Assembly (NCBI GenBank): GCA_021613535.1
Contig: CP075492.1
Coordinates: 17,546,001 to 17,610,000, forward strand
Direction of reading: 5' to 3'
Length of the DNA stretch: 64,000 bases
Origin: Adineta vaga
Taxonomy: Eukaryota; Rotifera
The position numbers and the translations under genes were made by a program. Below the pieces are notes generated by a model, which was given only the letters and a program-made list of their open reading frames with translations, was not told where the DNA came from and did no database searches. How positions within the stretch are numbered: position 1 is the stretch's first letter; the number at the start of each line of letters is the position of its first letter. Positions 54,871 to 64,000 of this stretch are shown one piece after another.

Positions 54871-55017
54871 TCCAAAATATATAAAGGAAGATTCGAAATA
54901 AATAATCTGCTTTTTATTCAAGCCAGAAAATAAAAAAGAAAATGATTTTACTTTCAAATAAATATTTCAGCAATAAGTTCGATACTTTATTGAATAGAAA
55001 TTACACTGATCATGAAA

Positions 55018-55066
55018 GTGTGTGGGTGAAGACTCAGTAAGAACCAACCACATCTACACCTTCAAG
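55018..55066. repeat. Telomere-like palindromic element
   Basis: GTGTGTGGGTGAAG, a spacer, then CATCTACACCTTCAAG. It sits between the truncated VPS13-like gene and the truncated kelch gene; a second C-rich half tract (55114-55130, CTCACACTCTCACCCTCA) closes the kelch frame. Confidence 0.65.
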
Positions 55067-55114
55067 ATGGCTTTAACCTATATTTGTAGCATGTAGGATA
55101 ATCTGTTCTCATCC

Positions 55115-56228
55115 TCACACTCTCACCCTCATGGATGCTGTGCGTTCTTGTATTACCACAAATGTATTAGTAACATTTGTCCAATTTCTTGTTGTTGGAT
55201 CGTACAGTTCAGCACTACTAAAAGTGTTGTACCAACTACCCATTCCACCAGCAACTAATACTTTTCCATTTGGTAATATTGACGCTGTATGCGTATCTCG
55301 GTTATCGTGCATGCTATCAGTTATAGTCCAATTTTTCGTCGATAGATCGTACAATTCAGAATTTGGACCTGGATATGAGGCATCAACGTTTCCACCCGTA
55401 ACTAAGATTTGTCCGTTCATTAATAGTGTCGCCTGATGTAGTGCTCGGGCACCATGCATGCTATTAATTATAGTGCAATTGTTCATTGTTGGATCATACA
55501 ATTCAGCACTCGCGAGTGGAGTAACGCTATCACTCGTTCCACCGGTAATTAAGACTTGTCCATTGATTAATAGTGTTGCTGCGTGCCGGTACCGTCCAAT
55601 ATTTAGACTAGCACCTATGCTCCAATTTCCTGTCAATGGATCATACAGTTCAGTTATCTGTGATTCAGGACCACCCGCACTCCCAATAACTAGTATTTTT
55701 TTCCATTTGATAATACCGTGGCTGTATGGGAATATCGCGGAAAATGCATACTACTAGTCCTTGACCACTTTCTTGTTAATGGATCATACAATTCGCATTT
55801 ATCAATTGTTACATCGAATACATCAATTCCTCCAGTAACTAGAATCTTTCCATTTGGTAATACTGATGCTGTATGCCATGCTCGACCATCCTGCATACTA
55901 TCAACTTTTAACCAAACATTTCTTCTTGGGTCATATAATTCAGCACTCGCTATAACATATTGTTCAGTCGAAGCATCTTCATACCATCCACCAGCAATTA
56001 ACACTGTTCCATTTGCCAACAATGACGATGTATGATCAAGTCGTCGGTCATGTATATCAGCAGCATGTCTCCAATTGCCTGTTGATGGATCATACAATTC
56101 ATATTTAATCTGAGAGATTAGATCATTTCCTCCCCAACCACCAGTAACTAATACTTTTCCATTGTTTAAAACTGTTGCTGTATGCGAAGATCGGTCAAAT
56201 TTCATAGAGCCAGTGGAAGACCATGCTA
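55115..56228 (-). pseudogene. Kelch-repeat protein, frameshifted and 3'-truncated
   Basis: The protein consists of ~50-residue kelch repeats, each like HTATVLNNGKVLVTGGW...AELYDPTTRNW; about seven are readable. They would form a beta-propeller of the galactose-oxidase/kelch type, a group enlarged in bdelloids. The exon appears to start after an acceptor near 56229 (AWSSTGSMKFDR). An upstream exon around 56398-56490 encoding a hydrophobic helix (IVLFLILKFAITLP) may be its membrane anchor. A run of seven A at ~55697 shifts the frame between NGK and ILVIG. The last repeat breaks after QERTASM, where the reading frame runs into a telomere-like C-rich tract (minus-strand GAGGGTGAGAGTGTGAGG) and stops. 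The single-base shift could be an assembly error; the 3' truncation is real in this sequence. Confidence 0.75.
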
Positions 56229-57345
56229 AAAGAAATCATACATCACTAAGTCAAACAATTAGCTTTTCGAAAATCTTGAACTGATATTTTCAATCAATCT
56301 TGATAAGACACCAGTGAAATAGTGCAATTTCTACACTCATCAATATATCAATAGTATCTATTATTACTACTGTTGATTTATCAAAGAAATAAAATTACCA
56401 GATTGTGTTGATGTTATTGTTTTAAAATTTCTTGGTAAAGTTATAGCAAACTTTAAAATCAAGAATAAAACTATTGAAGAAACTATCAAAATAATTTAAT
56501 AGTATAAATAGAGATTTATTGTTTTTCGAAAGTGTACTCACGACATAGATGATTGTTAAACATATTAGATTTTTTCACACAAATAATATTAATAAAAAAA
56601 ATCAATAGATCACTGTCGATAACTACGTTTTATATAGGTATTATTTTCATAAAAACAAGAAAAGATAAGTGTTATTATTTTTAGTATAAAAATAAACGCG
56701 TATTATTATTATCTTTTCATGAGAAAATGAAGAGTCCAAAGTACAATGTAAGTAAAAGTTCTATTTTTTGTTTTCTTCTTTTCTTCGATATTGATAATTA
56801 GTTAGAAATTTTTAACAAAAGAAAAGTTTGGAATTGAAATGCCAATCGATTAATATTCTTATATAGTTACATTGATAAAACTCCTATATCATCCCTACTT
56901 TATCTTTACTCACATTTACACTTTTAGCTTTTTGTTCTGAAAAGAAAAAAGAAATGAAACGAATGAACTATTAAGTTTGACAATATTGATCCGACTCAAG
57001 ATGGAATTACGTTTGCCTGATCAATACGAGTTATTTGATAATAAAAAGGCAAAAATATCAAATACGTGTATGATACATTCGAAAAAAAATGTTCTGTAGA
57101 AGAAGAACCATAAAAAATAGAATGAAAATACTGTAGATCAATATATATCTGTATATCTTTGAAATATAATTTATAAAATCGAATTATTCTATGTATAATT
57201 TTAATCAATCAGTATATTTCTCTTTTTTTAATTCAAAGAAATCATATATTATTAAATATATACATTCTATATATCACATGTACAGGTATGTTTTTTTTCC
57301 ACTTTTTGCGTAGATTATATTCGTTATATTGCCTATACTTTGTAC
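56229..57345. other. 5' flank of the kelch gene, mostly non-coding
   Basis: A likely small minus-strand exon with a membrane helix lies at ~56398-56490 (donor GTAATTTT). The rest is AT-rich with no other gene; the frame at 56996-57208 has no motif. Confidence 0.4.
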
Positions 57346-57761
57346 CAGAGATGGGCAAGTCAAGTCATTTTTGACTTGAAACAAGTCAAGTCAAGTCCAA
57401 GTCTGACTTGACTTGACTTGACTTGAGATATTTGTTGGAAGCTATTGACTTGACTTGACTGGACTTGGGCTTTCCCCTGTAGGTCAAATTACAAGTCAAC
57501 CACGGAAAACCGATCTAATTATGTGTGTCATTCATCTGTTAGATAAATTATGCATAACTGCCAGCTTAGTAAGATTTCGTAGCTACTTTTCGACCTGAAT
57601 TATGTCACAATTAGGCCAAAAACCACTTGACTTAGGAAGTATTGCGACTTGACTTGACTTGACTTGGGAAGCATTGCGACTTGACTCGACTTGACTTAGG
57701 TTTTTGTGTCAGTGACTTGACTTGACTTGACTTGTAGAAACCTCTGACTTGCCCATCTCTG
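57346..57761. mobile_element. hAT-like MITE with perfect 8-bp target duplication, 416 bp
   Basis: Terminal inverted repeats CAGAGATGGGCAAGTCA and TGACTTGCCCATCTCTG are perfect over 17 bp. The octamer CTTTGTAC is present on both sides (57338-57345 and 57762-57769). The interior is largely a degenerate (TGACT)n satellite in which GACTTGACTTG runs occur in both orientations, so the whole element can fold. There is no transposase. 5'-CAG...-type ends with an 8-bp duplication are the hAT signature. Confidence 0.9.
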
Positions 57762-57769
57762 CTTTGTAC

Positions 57770-58336
57770 ATATATGTACTTTTTTATTAGAAGGTTAAAT
57801 TTTTTTTATTATTTAAATATTAAAAATAAATATCAGATATTTCTTTATATAAAAAAATAAAGACACGAATATTCAAAAGATACACACTTTCATTGTCAAA
57901 TGTATATGTAAGAATCTGAAATATTTTATTGAAAAAAGAAAATGATTTATCTTGACAATAGATGTTCTTGAAACTCGTAAATATCTTTTATAAAAGAAAT
58001 CCAAAAAGAGAAATTTGTAATTTAAATCAAATTTGTTTTCGATTATATATTAATGAAACAATTTTCATTTGATTATATAAATATTGCGCATAATATTTCG
58101 ATAGACATCACATTTATTGATGAGTACCTGATATCCTTAGACACACAGGTAGACACCCATAAAAAAGCCGGTACTCATATATACGTATATATCAAAATAG
58201 ATACAAATATATCATACACACCTTTTATTGATGTTATTTAAGAACGAATAGAAATAATTTTTATTTACAACTATAAATTAATGATAAAAAATACGAATAG
58301 TTAGTATTTCATCAAATTTATTCTTATCAAAATATA
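57770..58336. other. AT-rich interval upstream of the tetraspan gene
   Basis: No gene is recognised. The small frame at 58053-58241 is probably chance. Confidence 0.4.
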
Positions 58337-59095
58337 ATGAAAAAGGTTAATACTTTAACAATTATATTTACTATATTATCGATACTTGTTGGTATTATTG
58401 CAGTGATTCTTTTTATCGTCGGTGTTGCTTCAAGAAAATGGATTGAAATTTCAAGTGATTTAATCCCATTAGAAACACAAATAAGTCAAGTACTTGGAAA
58501 TTCAACTTTTATTGCATCACTTATTGTTGCAACAAAAGCAAGTCAAGCTCAAGTTGTACAAATAGTTTTAGCAACTGGAAATAAAGTCAAAGAACAATTA
58601 GGTAATGCTGCTGCTAATGATACAACTTATCATCTTTATGGAAAGAATCCAAATATACCTGAAACATCACCAAGTTTTAAAACAACTCAAGGATTTGTTT
58701 TTGCTGGAATAGCATCAATATTTATTGGTCTTTTATTATCATTAATTGTGATTGCTTCATGTTTAACACGTATTATTCGTTTTGTTCCATTATTTTTTCT
58801 AACTGTTGGACCAATTTTAATTACGATTGGATATGTTATTTATTCAAAATTAGTTATTGAAGATTTTGGAAAATCATTAGAAATTTCAGTTGATGTTGGT
58901 TTTAGTATTATTTTAATTATCATTTCATCAATTGTTGGTTATGTTTCAGCTATTATATTTGCTTTGATTATTCTTCAACCTCGTCAAAATCCAAAAATCA
59001 ATAATTATAATAATAATAATAATAATAATGGTTTTGCACCTCGATCAATGTTTCGACCTCGACCATATCGATCGACAATGGGCAGAAAAATGTGA
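58337..59095 (+). CDS. Four-helix membrane protein of claudin/PMP22/Clc-like type, 252 aa
   Basis: A single exon with TM1 (~7-32, IIFTILSILVGIIAVILFIVGV), an outer loop of ~85 residues, TM2 (~123-147), TM3 (~150-172), a short loop and TM4 (~187-213). The C-terminal tail is polar and low-complexity (NNYNNNNNNNG) and then basic and Arg/Pro rich. TM1 is followed by ASRKWIEIS, resembling the W-containing start of the first extracellular loop in claudin-like and Clc-like proteins, though the G-L-W-x-C-C signature and its cysteines are absent. The role is unknown; septate-junction or channel-accessory functions are known in the wider family. The poly-Asn run comes from an (AAT)n microsatellite inside the gene. 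Confidence 0.55.
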   Translation: MKKVNTLTIIFTILSILVGIIAVILFIVGVASRKWIEISSDLIPLETQISQVLGNSTFIASLIVATKASQAQVVQIVLATGNKVKEQLGNAAANDTTYHLYGKNPNIPETSPSFKTTQGFVFAGIASIFIGLLLSLIVIASCLTRIIRFVPLFFLTVGPILITIGYVIYSKLVIEDFGKSLEISVDVGFSIILIIISSIVGYVSAIIFALIILQPRQNPKINNYNNNNNNNGFAPRSMFRPRPYRSTMGRKM

Positions 59096-59207
59096 TCTTC
59101 AAATCATACAAAAATACGAACACAAATTTTGTGTTTTTTTTTTATTATATAATTTATCGAATCTTAAAAATAAATTTTATTTAATCATTAAAATCAATAA
59201 TAGAAAA

Positions 59208-59257
59208 GGGTGAGAGTGTGGGTGCGGGTGCTTCGTGTATACAGCATTCACACATTC
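59208..59257. repeat. Degenerate telomere-like palindromic element
   Basis: GGGTGAGAGTGTGGGTGCGGGTGC, then a spacer and a weak right arm GCATTCACACATTC. It lies ~110 nt 3' of the tetraspan gene. Confidence 0.55.
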
Positions 59258-59525
59258 TTTTCGGCGATGTGTATAATGATCCTTCGATCTATACTACAGG
59301 ATTACTATTACTTTTACGAAAAAAATCAGTAATATGAAACTATACTCAGTCGTCTGTCAATCTACAAATAGTAACGTTGAAGACATACACCTAATCCTAT
59401 CATTAAAGTTGTTCTATGCGTTACTCTTTCATAGATTCTATTCTATCAGTATTTTCTGCGAAACATATATCATTGAAAACTAATACTCAATTTTCAAAAT
59501 ATATATATATATATATGCTTTAAAA

Positions 59526-60118
59526 ATGTGTTTTTTCTTCATTCAATCCAACTCCATGTCTATCTTCAATTTTCAATACATTCTTTTACTTTCCACTACT
59601 ATCATTGTCTGTCTGACTGCCAGTCATGGTGTGCCATATAGTAATGGTCAAGGTCCAAGTGCTAATCAAAATCGTAATTTCTTTCAATTCGGGAAGATGA
59701 TTCTCAGCGCTGTGGGCAACCCATTTGGCTACAACGGTTATGGCTGTTGGTAAGATAAGTTTTTCCTTATATGGACTAAGCAATGGTTGAGGCGATAAAT
59801 CTCAAGAAACTTCTCTTAAATGACATGAATTTATTTATTCATTGAAGGTGTGGTAAAGGTAATCGCGGTGATCTTGTCGTCGATGAAACAGATCGTTGTT
59901 GTCAACTTCATGATAGATGTTGGGCAGCTGTTGAGATCAACCATGGTTGTGATCCATTCTGGAGAGCTTACGATTACAAGACATTGTCTAATCACACAAT
60001 TCAATGTACCGATCCGATAAAGACATGCGATTATCACAGTTGTCAATGCGACAAAGCTGCTGTTGAATGTTTTGCTCGTCATCATAATACAAGCTATGAT
60101 TCGGACTTTGACAATTGA
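59526..60118 (+). CDS. Secreted phospholipase A2, 164 aa, two exons
   Basis: Exons 59526..59749 and 59848..60118 (98-nt intron, GTAAGA to TTGAAG) join as W|CGKGNRGD, giving the calcium-loop motif YGCWCGKGNRG (family Y-G-C-Y-C-G-x-G-x-x-G). The catalytic helix follows: DETDRCCQLHDRCW with His-Asp of the active site and its paired cysteines. Further cysteines come in HGCD, IQCTD, KTCDYHSCQCD and AVECF. An N-terminal signal sequence is present (ILLLSTTIIVCLTASHG); the second Met (MSIFNF) is an alternative start. The enzyme hydrolyses the sn-2 ester of phospholipids outside the cell. In frame beyond the TGA at 60116-60118, KGLCTTATRSPEND and TCPPV continue to a further TGA, suggesting that the native C-terminus was longer and that this stop replaces TGG. 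Confidence 0.8.
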
Positions 60119-60946
60119 AAAGGTCTTTGTACTACAGCAACCAGATCACCAGAAAATGATCCCGAAACATGTCCACCGGTGTGAGATGCGCGCGAAGAAT
60201 ATATCTCTGGTAGTTTAGTGAGCATTCATGGAATCATATATCAATCGATATATACGAACAGTCCAGGCCAAAATCCTTTGAATAACCAGGTTACCTCACA
60301 GTATCATGGAACTATAGCAACCTGGAAGAAATTAGACCAATGTCGACGAACGATATTGGCCGATTATTTTTGAATAAACGAAATAAAAAAGCAAATTTTG
60401 CACGTAATTGTCATAACTTAGGATGGGTGTGATTGAGGGTGTGGGATGTGTTTAAATCTTGTAAATATAAGAATTGAAAGGATAAGTAATCATATATTTT
60501 TTCCACGGAAACATAATGGATTTAAAAGTGAATGCAAGCATATGAATATGTCTAAACAGGTACGAAAAACTTGAGGGTGTGGGTGCGAGTGTTGTTCAAT
60601 AAAAACATGAAGTATATACACCCAAACCCTGATTGTAAATATCTTACGAGATAGGTTTATTCTCAAACCGACGAATTGAAAACCCTATAGAAAGCAGGTC
60701 GGAAAAATCTGAAATACGATTCCATATATCTTTATCTCTTCTTTCTATTAAAAGTTATTCAAAAATACTCATTATGATTTATGTTACTGTGGCATACGTA
60801 AAAACTTAGCTGTTATCGGAATTTTATTATTATAACTTCAGTTGAAGGAATTAATCAAGTAACACTTTTAATCGAATATATAAAGCATTTAAATTAGCCT
60901 GAAAATTGTAACTATATTTTCACATCAAATCTCTATAGAAATCGAT
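60119..60946. other. 3' flank with two telomere-like tracts
   Basis: It contains a short C-terminal continuation of the phospholipase frame (to ~60184), a G-rich half element at 60421-60450 and a full palindrome at 60570-60630. No other gene is seen. Confidence 0.5.
60570..60630. repeat. Telomere-like palindromic element
   Basis: CTTGAGGGTGTGGGTGCGAG, a 27-nt spacer, then TATACACCCAAACCCT. The left arm keeps the conserved CTTGAGGG end. A second G-arm (GATTGAGGGTGTGGGATGTG) precedes it by ~130 nt. Confidence 0.75.
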
Positions 60947-62657
60947 TTATTTTAATAAATTGCAATTGAAAAAGATATTCTCATTTTTACGATTGATTTC
61001 ATAATCTAAGAAAAGTTTTTCATCGTCAATTCTTTTATTTAAATCATTAATCATCTTTTCATCGGCTGTTGGAACATGAAAACATAATGAATTCAGATGA
61101 GCATGTGATATATTCTTAATTGATTTAAGAATCGATATAATATCAACCTTGTATAGATGATCAATTTTGAAAAATGATAAATAAGGAGAAAATTTCATAA
61201 GAAAATCAATTTGTTTCACATCATTGATATTTTCAAGGGAAATTTTCTTAATTTGACTCATCAAATGTATTGAATAAAGAATTGCAATTTCTTTTGAATT
61301 TAAATTTCTCGAATCTTCTAATATTAATGAATGAATTTTTAATGATTGAAGTTCTAATAACGAATTTGTTATTTGTAATAATGAACCAATAAAAAGATTT
61401 TCTTTTCGAATTTCTAAATGATAAATTTGAGTAAAATTTAAAACACGATTAATATCATATGTTATTAAATAATTATATTTATTGAAATTGATTCGTGAAA
61501 GAATTAATTGATTTAATTGAGATAAATTCTCTTGATTAAACCATTGTTTTCTAGAAGAATAGAAAAATGATTTTGTTTTTTTTTTGTCTTTCTTACTTAT
61601 AAGGAGAAACTGAAAAGATGATATTTTGATTGTTAATTTCAATTTCTAATATCCATTTTTGTTTAATCCAAAATGATGACGTGAAATCATTTATTTCATC
61701 AATATTATAATTAAAAATTCTATTAACATTTTCCGAATATTTCAAATAAAATTTATCCAATTGAGGCATTGAATTTGAAATAAGATTTTCCCATCGTGAT
61801 GCATTGAGATAATCGGTGTTTTCAGAAGAAGTTTTCAAAGAAAAAACTTTTATATTTAATCCTATTTTTCTAATTAATACTTCAAAATATTCAAACATCA
61901 CTCTCGAATGTAAACTTAAACACATAGATAAATGTGTCAAATTAGGCCATATAATATAGATGGATAAGTTTTTTTGCATTAATGAATGGAAATAAAATGT
62001 TTTCGTAAAAGTAAGATGACGAAGATTTGGTATATATGATAACATATTTGAAATAGAAGGGAAAAACCATTCATGATTAATAACAAGAGATTCTAAATTA
62101 CTGATTTGTTTATTTGGATTAAAAGATGCGAATTGAGATGATGCTAAATGATTATCGATTGATAATTTGAAATGTTTCAATGTTCGTAAAGTGAATATTT
62201 CATAATAAATTTCAGGATAATTGATGTTGCAATGTAATATTTCGATTGTTAATGAATTGAGACGAGGTAATGATTGTAAATTTGAAAGAAATAAAAGAAG
62301 TTTTTTTGAATTAATTGAACTAATACGAAGGGATTCGAGACAAATAAATAATGAATCAATTGGATTTAATGAAAAAGATTCATTTAAATTAAGTGAATAG
62401 ATTTGTTGCTTATTAAAACAAAATATTTCATTCAAACAATCATCGTCTAAAGTATTTGACCAAAATTTCATCTTTAATTGAAAGGAAGATGAATTAATTA
62501 ATTGTTGAAAACGAGAATTAAGATATGAAAATGTTTGATGTATTTGACAACCATCAAGATAATTGAAAATTTCATAAAAAAGTTCATTGGGGAAATCTTC
62601 AATTGAACATCGACATAAAGAAATCATTTTCTGTTCCATGTTTATATGAAGATACAT
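60947..62657 (-). CDS. F-box protein with leucine-rich helical repeats, 554 aa, two exons
   Basis: Exons 61597..62657 and 60947..61550 are joined by a 46-nt intron (GTAAGA to TTCTAG; junction SPYK-KQWFNQ). Near the N-terminus SIEDFPNELFYEIFNYLDGCQIH is a standard F-box, which docks on Skp1 of SCF ubiquitin ligases. The remainder is a long array of irregular leucine-rich segments (LESLRISSINSKKLLLFL, LPRLNSLTIEIL, LESLVINHEWF, IPNLRHLTFTK, WPNLTHLSMCL and others), the usual substrate-recruiting part. Bdelloids have many such F-box/LRR-like genes. The start is uncertain between M1 and MEQKMISL seven residues in. The frame is intact. Confidence 0.75.
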
Positions 62658-62840
62658 TTCTATTATTTGACATTATTTATAGAAACAAGTTAACCGATAA
62701 TAATGACGGACGACGACGACGGTAGACGAAACGGAAAATGTGAGAAAAAAACGCGACTGGTATGACAAGTACGTTTATCCTGAAGATGTCGTAGGCGATT
62801 GATGTTTCTTTCCTTTGGTTAGTCATCTCTTGCATGTAGT

Positions 62841-62934
62841 TTGCGGGTGTGGGTGTGGTTATATGCTCACTGTCAGCGCCCATACCTACTACAACCACAC
62901 ACTGACCGACACCTAACCTACACCCACACCCTCA
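62841..62934. repeat. Telomere-like palindromic element, longer copy
   Basis: GCGGGTGTGGGTGTGGTT, a ~55-nt spacer that contains a further ACAACCACAC word, then CTACACCCACACCCTCA. It lies ~180 nt upstream of the F-box gene, an exception to the usual 3' placement. Confidence 0.75.
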
Positions 62935-63081
62935 TTTTCAATTATGATAATTTTTTTTTACATATTTCATAACTTTCATGTATATTTATTTATTTTACTT
63001 AAAAATCAAGAAAATAAGGATAAATCAGTGTAATCATAGATGTCTCTCTAGATATTTTTAGTTAAAAAGTGATCTACTCAT

Positions 63082-63510
63082 TTAATACCGACAACAGCAT
63101 TTTTCCCCTTTGCAACAAAGACCATGTCAAACACGACGTCGGGCGCATAGGTTGCGGCATTCATCGGTACGACAGTGTGGTCGAGCTCGCGGCATACGAC
63201 GAACACGTGGACTATGATCATCATTAATCGATGTTGCTATTTCAAAGTTGTCTTGTGATTGTATCGTTTCTAAAATCAAATAAAGTATACATATATATTT
63301 ATGATTAAGCGCGTTCTAATAAATACGTTATAAGCAAATACGAAGAAAACTCTTTCATCGTTATAATTACTATTATCGTTAAAATCCCAGTACAACTTCA
63401 ATTTATGTCTACAAAATGCTCAATACAGAACTGAACATACCTGTTTCTAATACAACTGACATAACAATACCAATAATGTAGAAGAAAACGAGAAGATATT
63501 TAAGTTGCAT
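63082..63510 (-). pseudogene. Secreted cysteine-rich prepropeptide gene with in-frame TGA
   Basis: Exon 1 (63441..63510) encodes a signal peptide, MQLKYLLVFFYIIGIVMSVV. After a 171-nt intron (63270..63440) exon 2 encodes an acidic propeptide, a basic processing region (PRVRRMPRAR) and a cysteine-rich peptide beginning HCRTDECRNLC. TGA at 63127-63129 interrupts it, yet the same frame continues for 14 codons with five more cysteines to TAA at 63082-63084. The cysteine pattern overall is like a small invertebrate defence peptide. The TGA is either a nonsense mutation (CGA to TGA is the simplest path) or, less likely, recoding. A TATA-like TATATATAAGG lies ~55-65 nt upstream of the ATG. I describe the break only. 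Confidence 0.55.
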
Positions 63511-64000
63511 GTTGATAAATGATAGTTTGCCGATTGCAACGTGCTTAGTGTTAGAGCGAAAGCCTTATATATATACTAGTTCCTAATGATATCATATCGC
63601 AAAAAACGAAAAAAAATTTCCCACTTCATTGAAGTATCTTATTTTATGAGTCATCATACAATTTGTTCTATTTACACTAGTGGGAGGTTCCCATCGTCAG
63701 GCAAACAGACATTTTGACATTAATAAAAAATGGCGAGCACTATAATAAACGTTCTTTATATATTGATTTTTTTTGAGTCAACAATAAAAAAACAGAAGAT
63801 TATTTATGTCTGATTATTATTTAAGCAATAAAAATTATATTTGATTATTCAAGAACAAAACTTTTATCCTTTCAACACAGAACGGTTTCAGTAATATTTT
63901 GCGTTCTGTCGTCGGCTAAGTCGACGAATATCATATGGTGTGTTCGAGGAGAAAAGAGAAGACGTCTGATCTAAAAGATATAACGATAGTCATCTATATT
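63511..64000. other. Upstream flank at the window edge
   Basis: It contains the TATA-like motif of the peptide gene and a lone copy of the 21-bp repeat core (AGTGGGAGGTTCCCATC near 63680), related to the array at 27644-27770. No gene is seen. Confidence 0.4.

Noticed and set aside
55131-56035. Plus-strand frames opposite the kelch gene
   Set aside because: They are the complement of repeated kelch codons, which explains their own internal repetition.
1-64000. CRISPR arrays, bacterial insertion sequences, rRNA or tRNA genes
   Set aside because: No regularly spaced direct repeats with unique spacers, no bacterial transposase, and no tRNA- or rRNA-like sequence was recognised by eye; a covariance-model search would be needed to exclude divergent tRNAs.

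Overview
The window looks like nuclear DNA of a bdelloid rotifer (Adineta or Rotaria type). This is inferred from the sequence: an AT-rich genome, introns of 46-62 nt with GT-AG borders, several divergent seven-transmembrane receptors of rotifer type, secreted cysteine-rich peptides, a bacterial- or algal-type ice-binding protein, a Penelope-like (Athena-type) reverse transcriptase scrap, and many short TGTGGG tracts, which is the telomere repeat I associate with bdelloids. Nothing suggests bacteria: there are no ribosome-binding sites and no operons, and several genes become readable only after splicing.

Layout. 1-17 kb is dominated by membrane receptors and their relics, plus a 1212-residue protein made of three copies of a cysteine-rich membrane module (6581-10274), whose relics lie at 1934-2640 and 15290-15480. 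17-29 kb holds a small-molecule kinase of the ecdysteroid-kinase-like/APH class, a broken Hsp70 fragment, a seven-exon Rel-homology (NF-kB/Dorsal-like) gene, a Penelope RT scrap, a 975-bp inverted-repeat element, a 21-bp-period tandem array of kB-like palindromes and an ice-binding-protein gene. 29-39 kb is mostly non-coding, with a cysteine-rich prepropeptide gene and two receptors. 39-48 kb contains the most unusual locus: a 461-residue class I isoprenoid-synthase-like gene (minus strand) diverging from a 1046-residue gene (plus strand) that fuses a similar cyclase-like domain to a polyprenyl diphosphate synthase. 48-56 kb holds a diacylglycerol kinase and a VPS13-like N-terminal gene that diverge from about 300 bp, then a broken kelch-repeat gene. 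57-64 kb holds a hAT-like MITE with a perfect 8-bp target duplication, a tetraspan/claudin-like gene, a secreted phospholipase A2, an F-box gene and a second cysteine-rich prepropeptide gene.

Scattered through the window are about a dozen short (mostly 45-65 nt) palindromic elements: a G-rich telomere-like arm, a variable spacer, then a C-rich arm, often ending CACCCTCAAG. They tend to sit at gene 3' ends or exactly where genes are broken. They are either a small repeat family or fossil telomere-repeat insertions or fusions, and I do not recognise them as a described element.

Exon structures were worked out by hand from splice signals and reading-frame continuity and have not been checked against RNA or databases.
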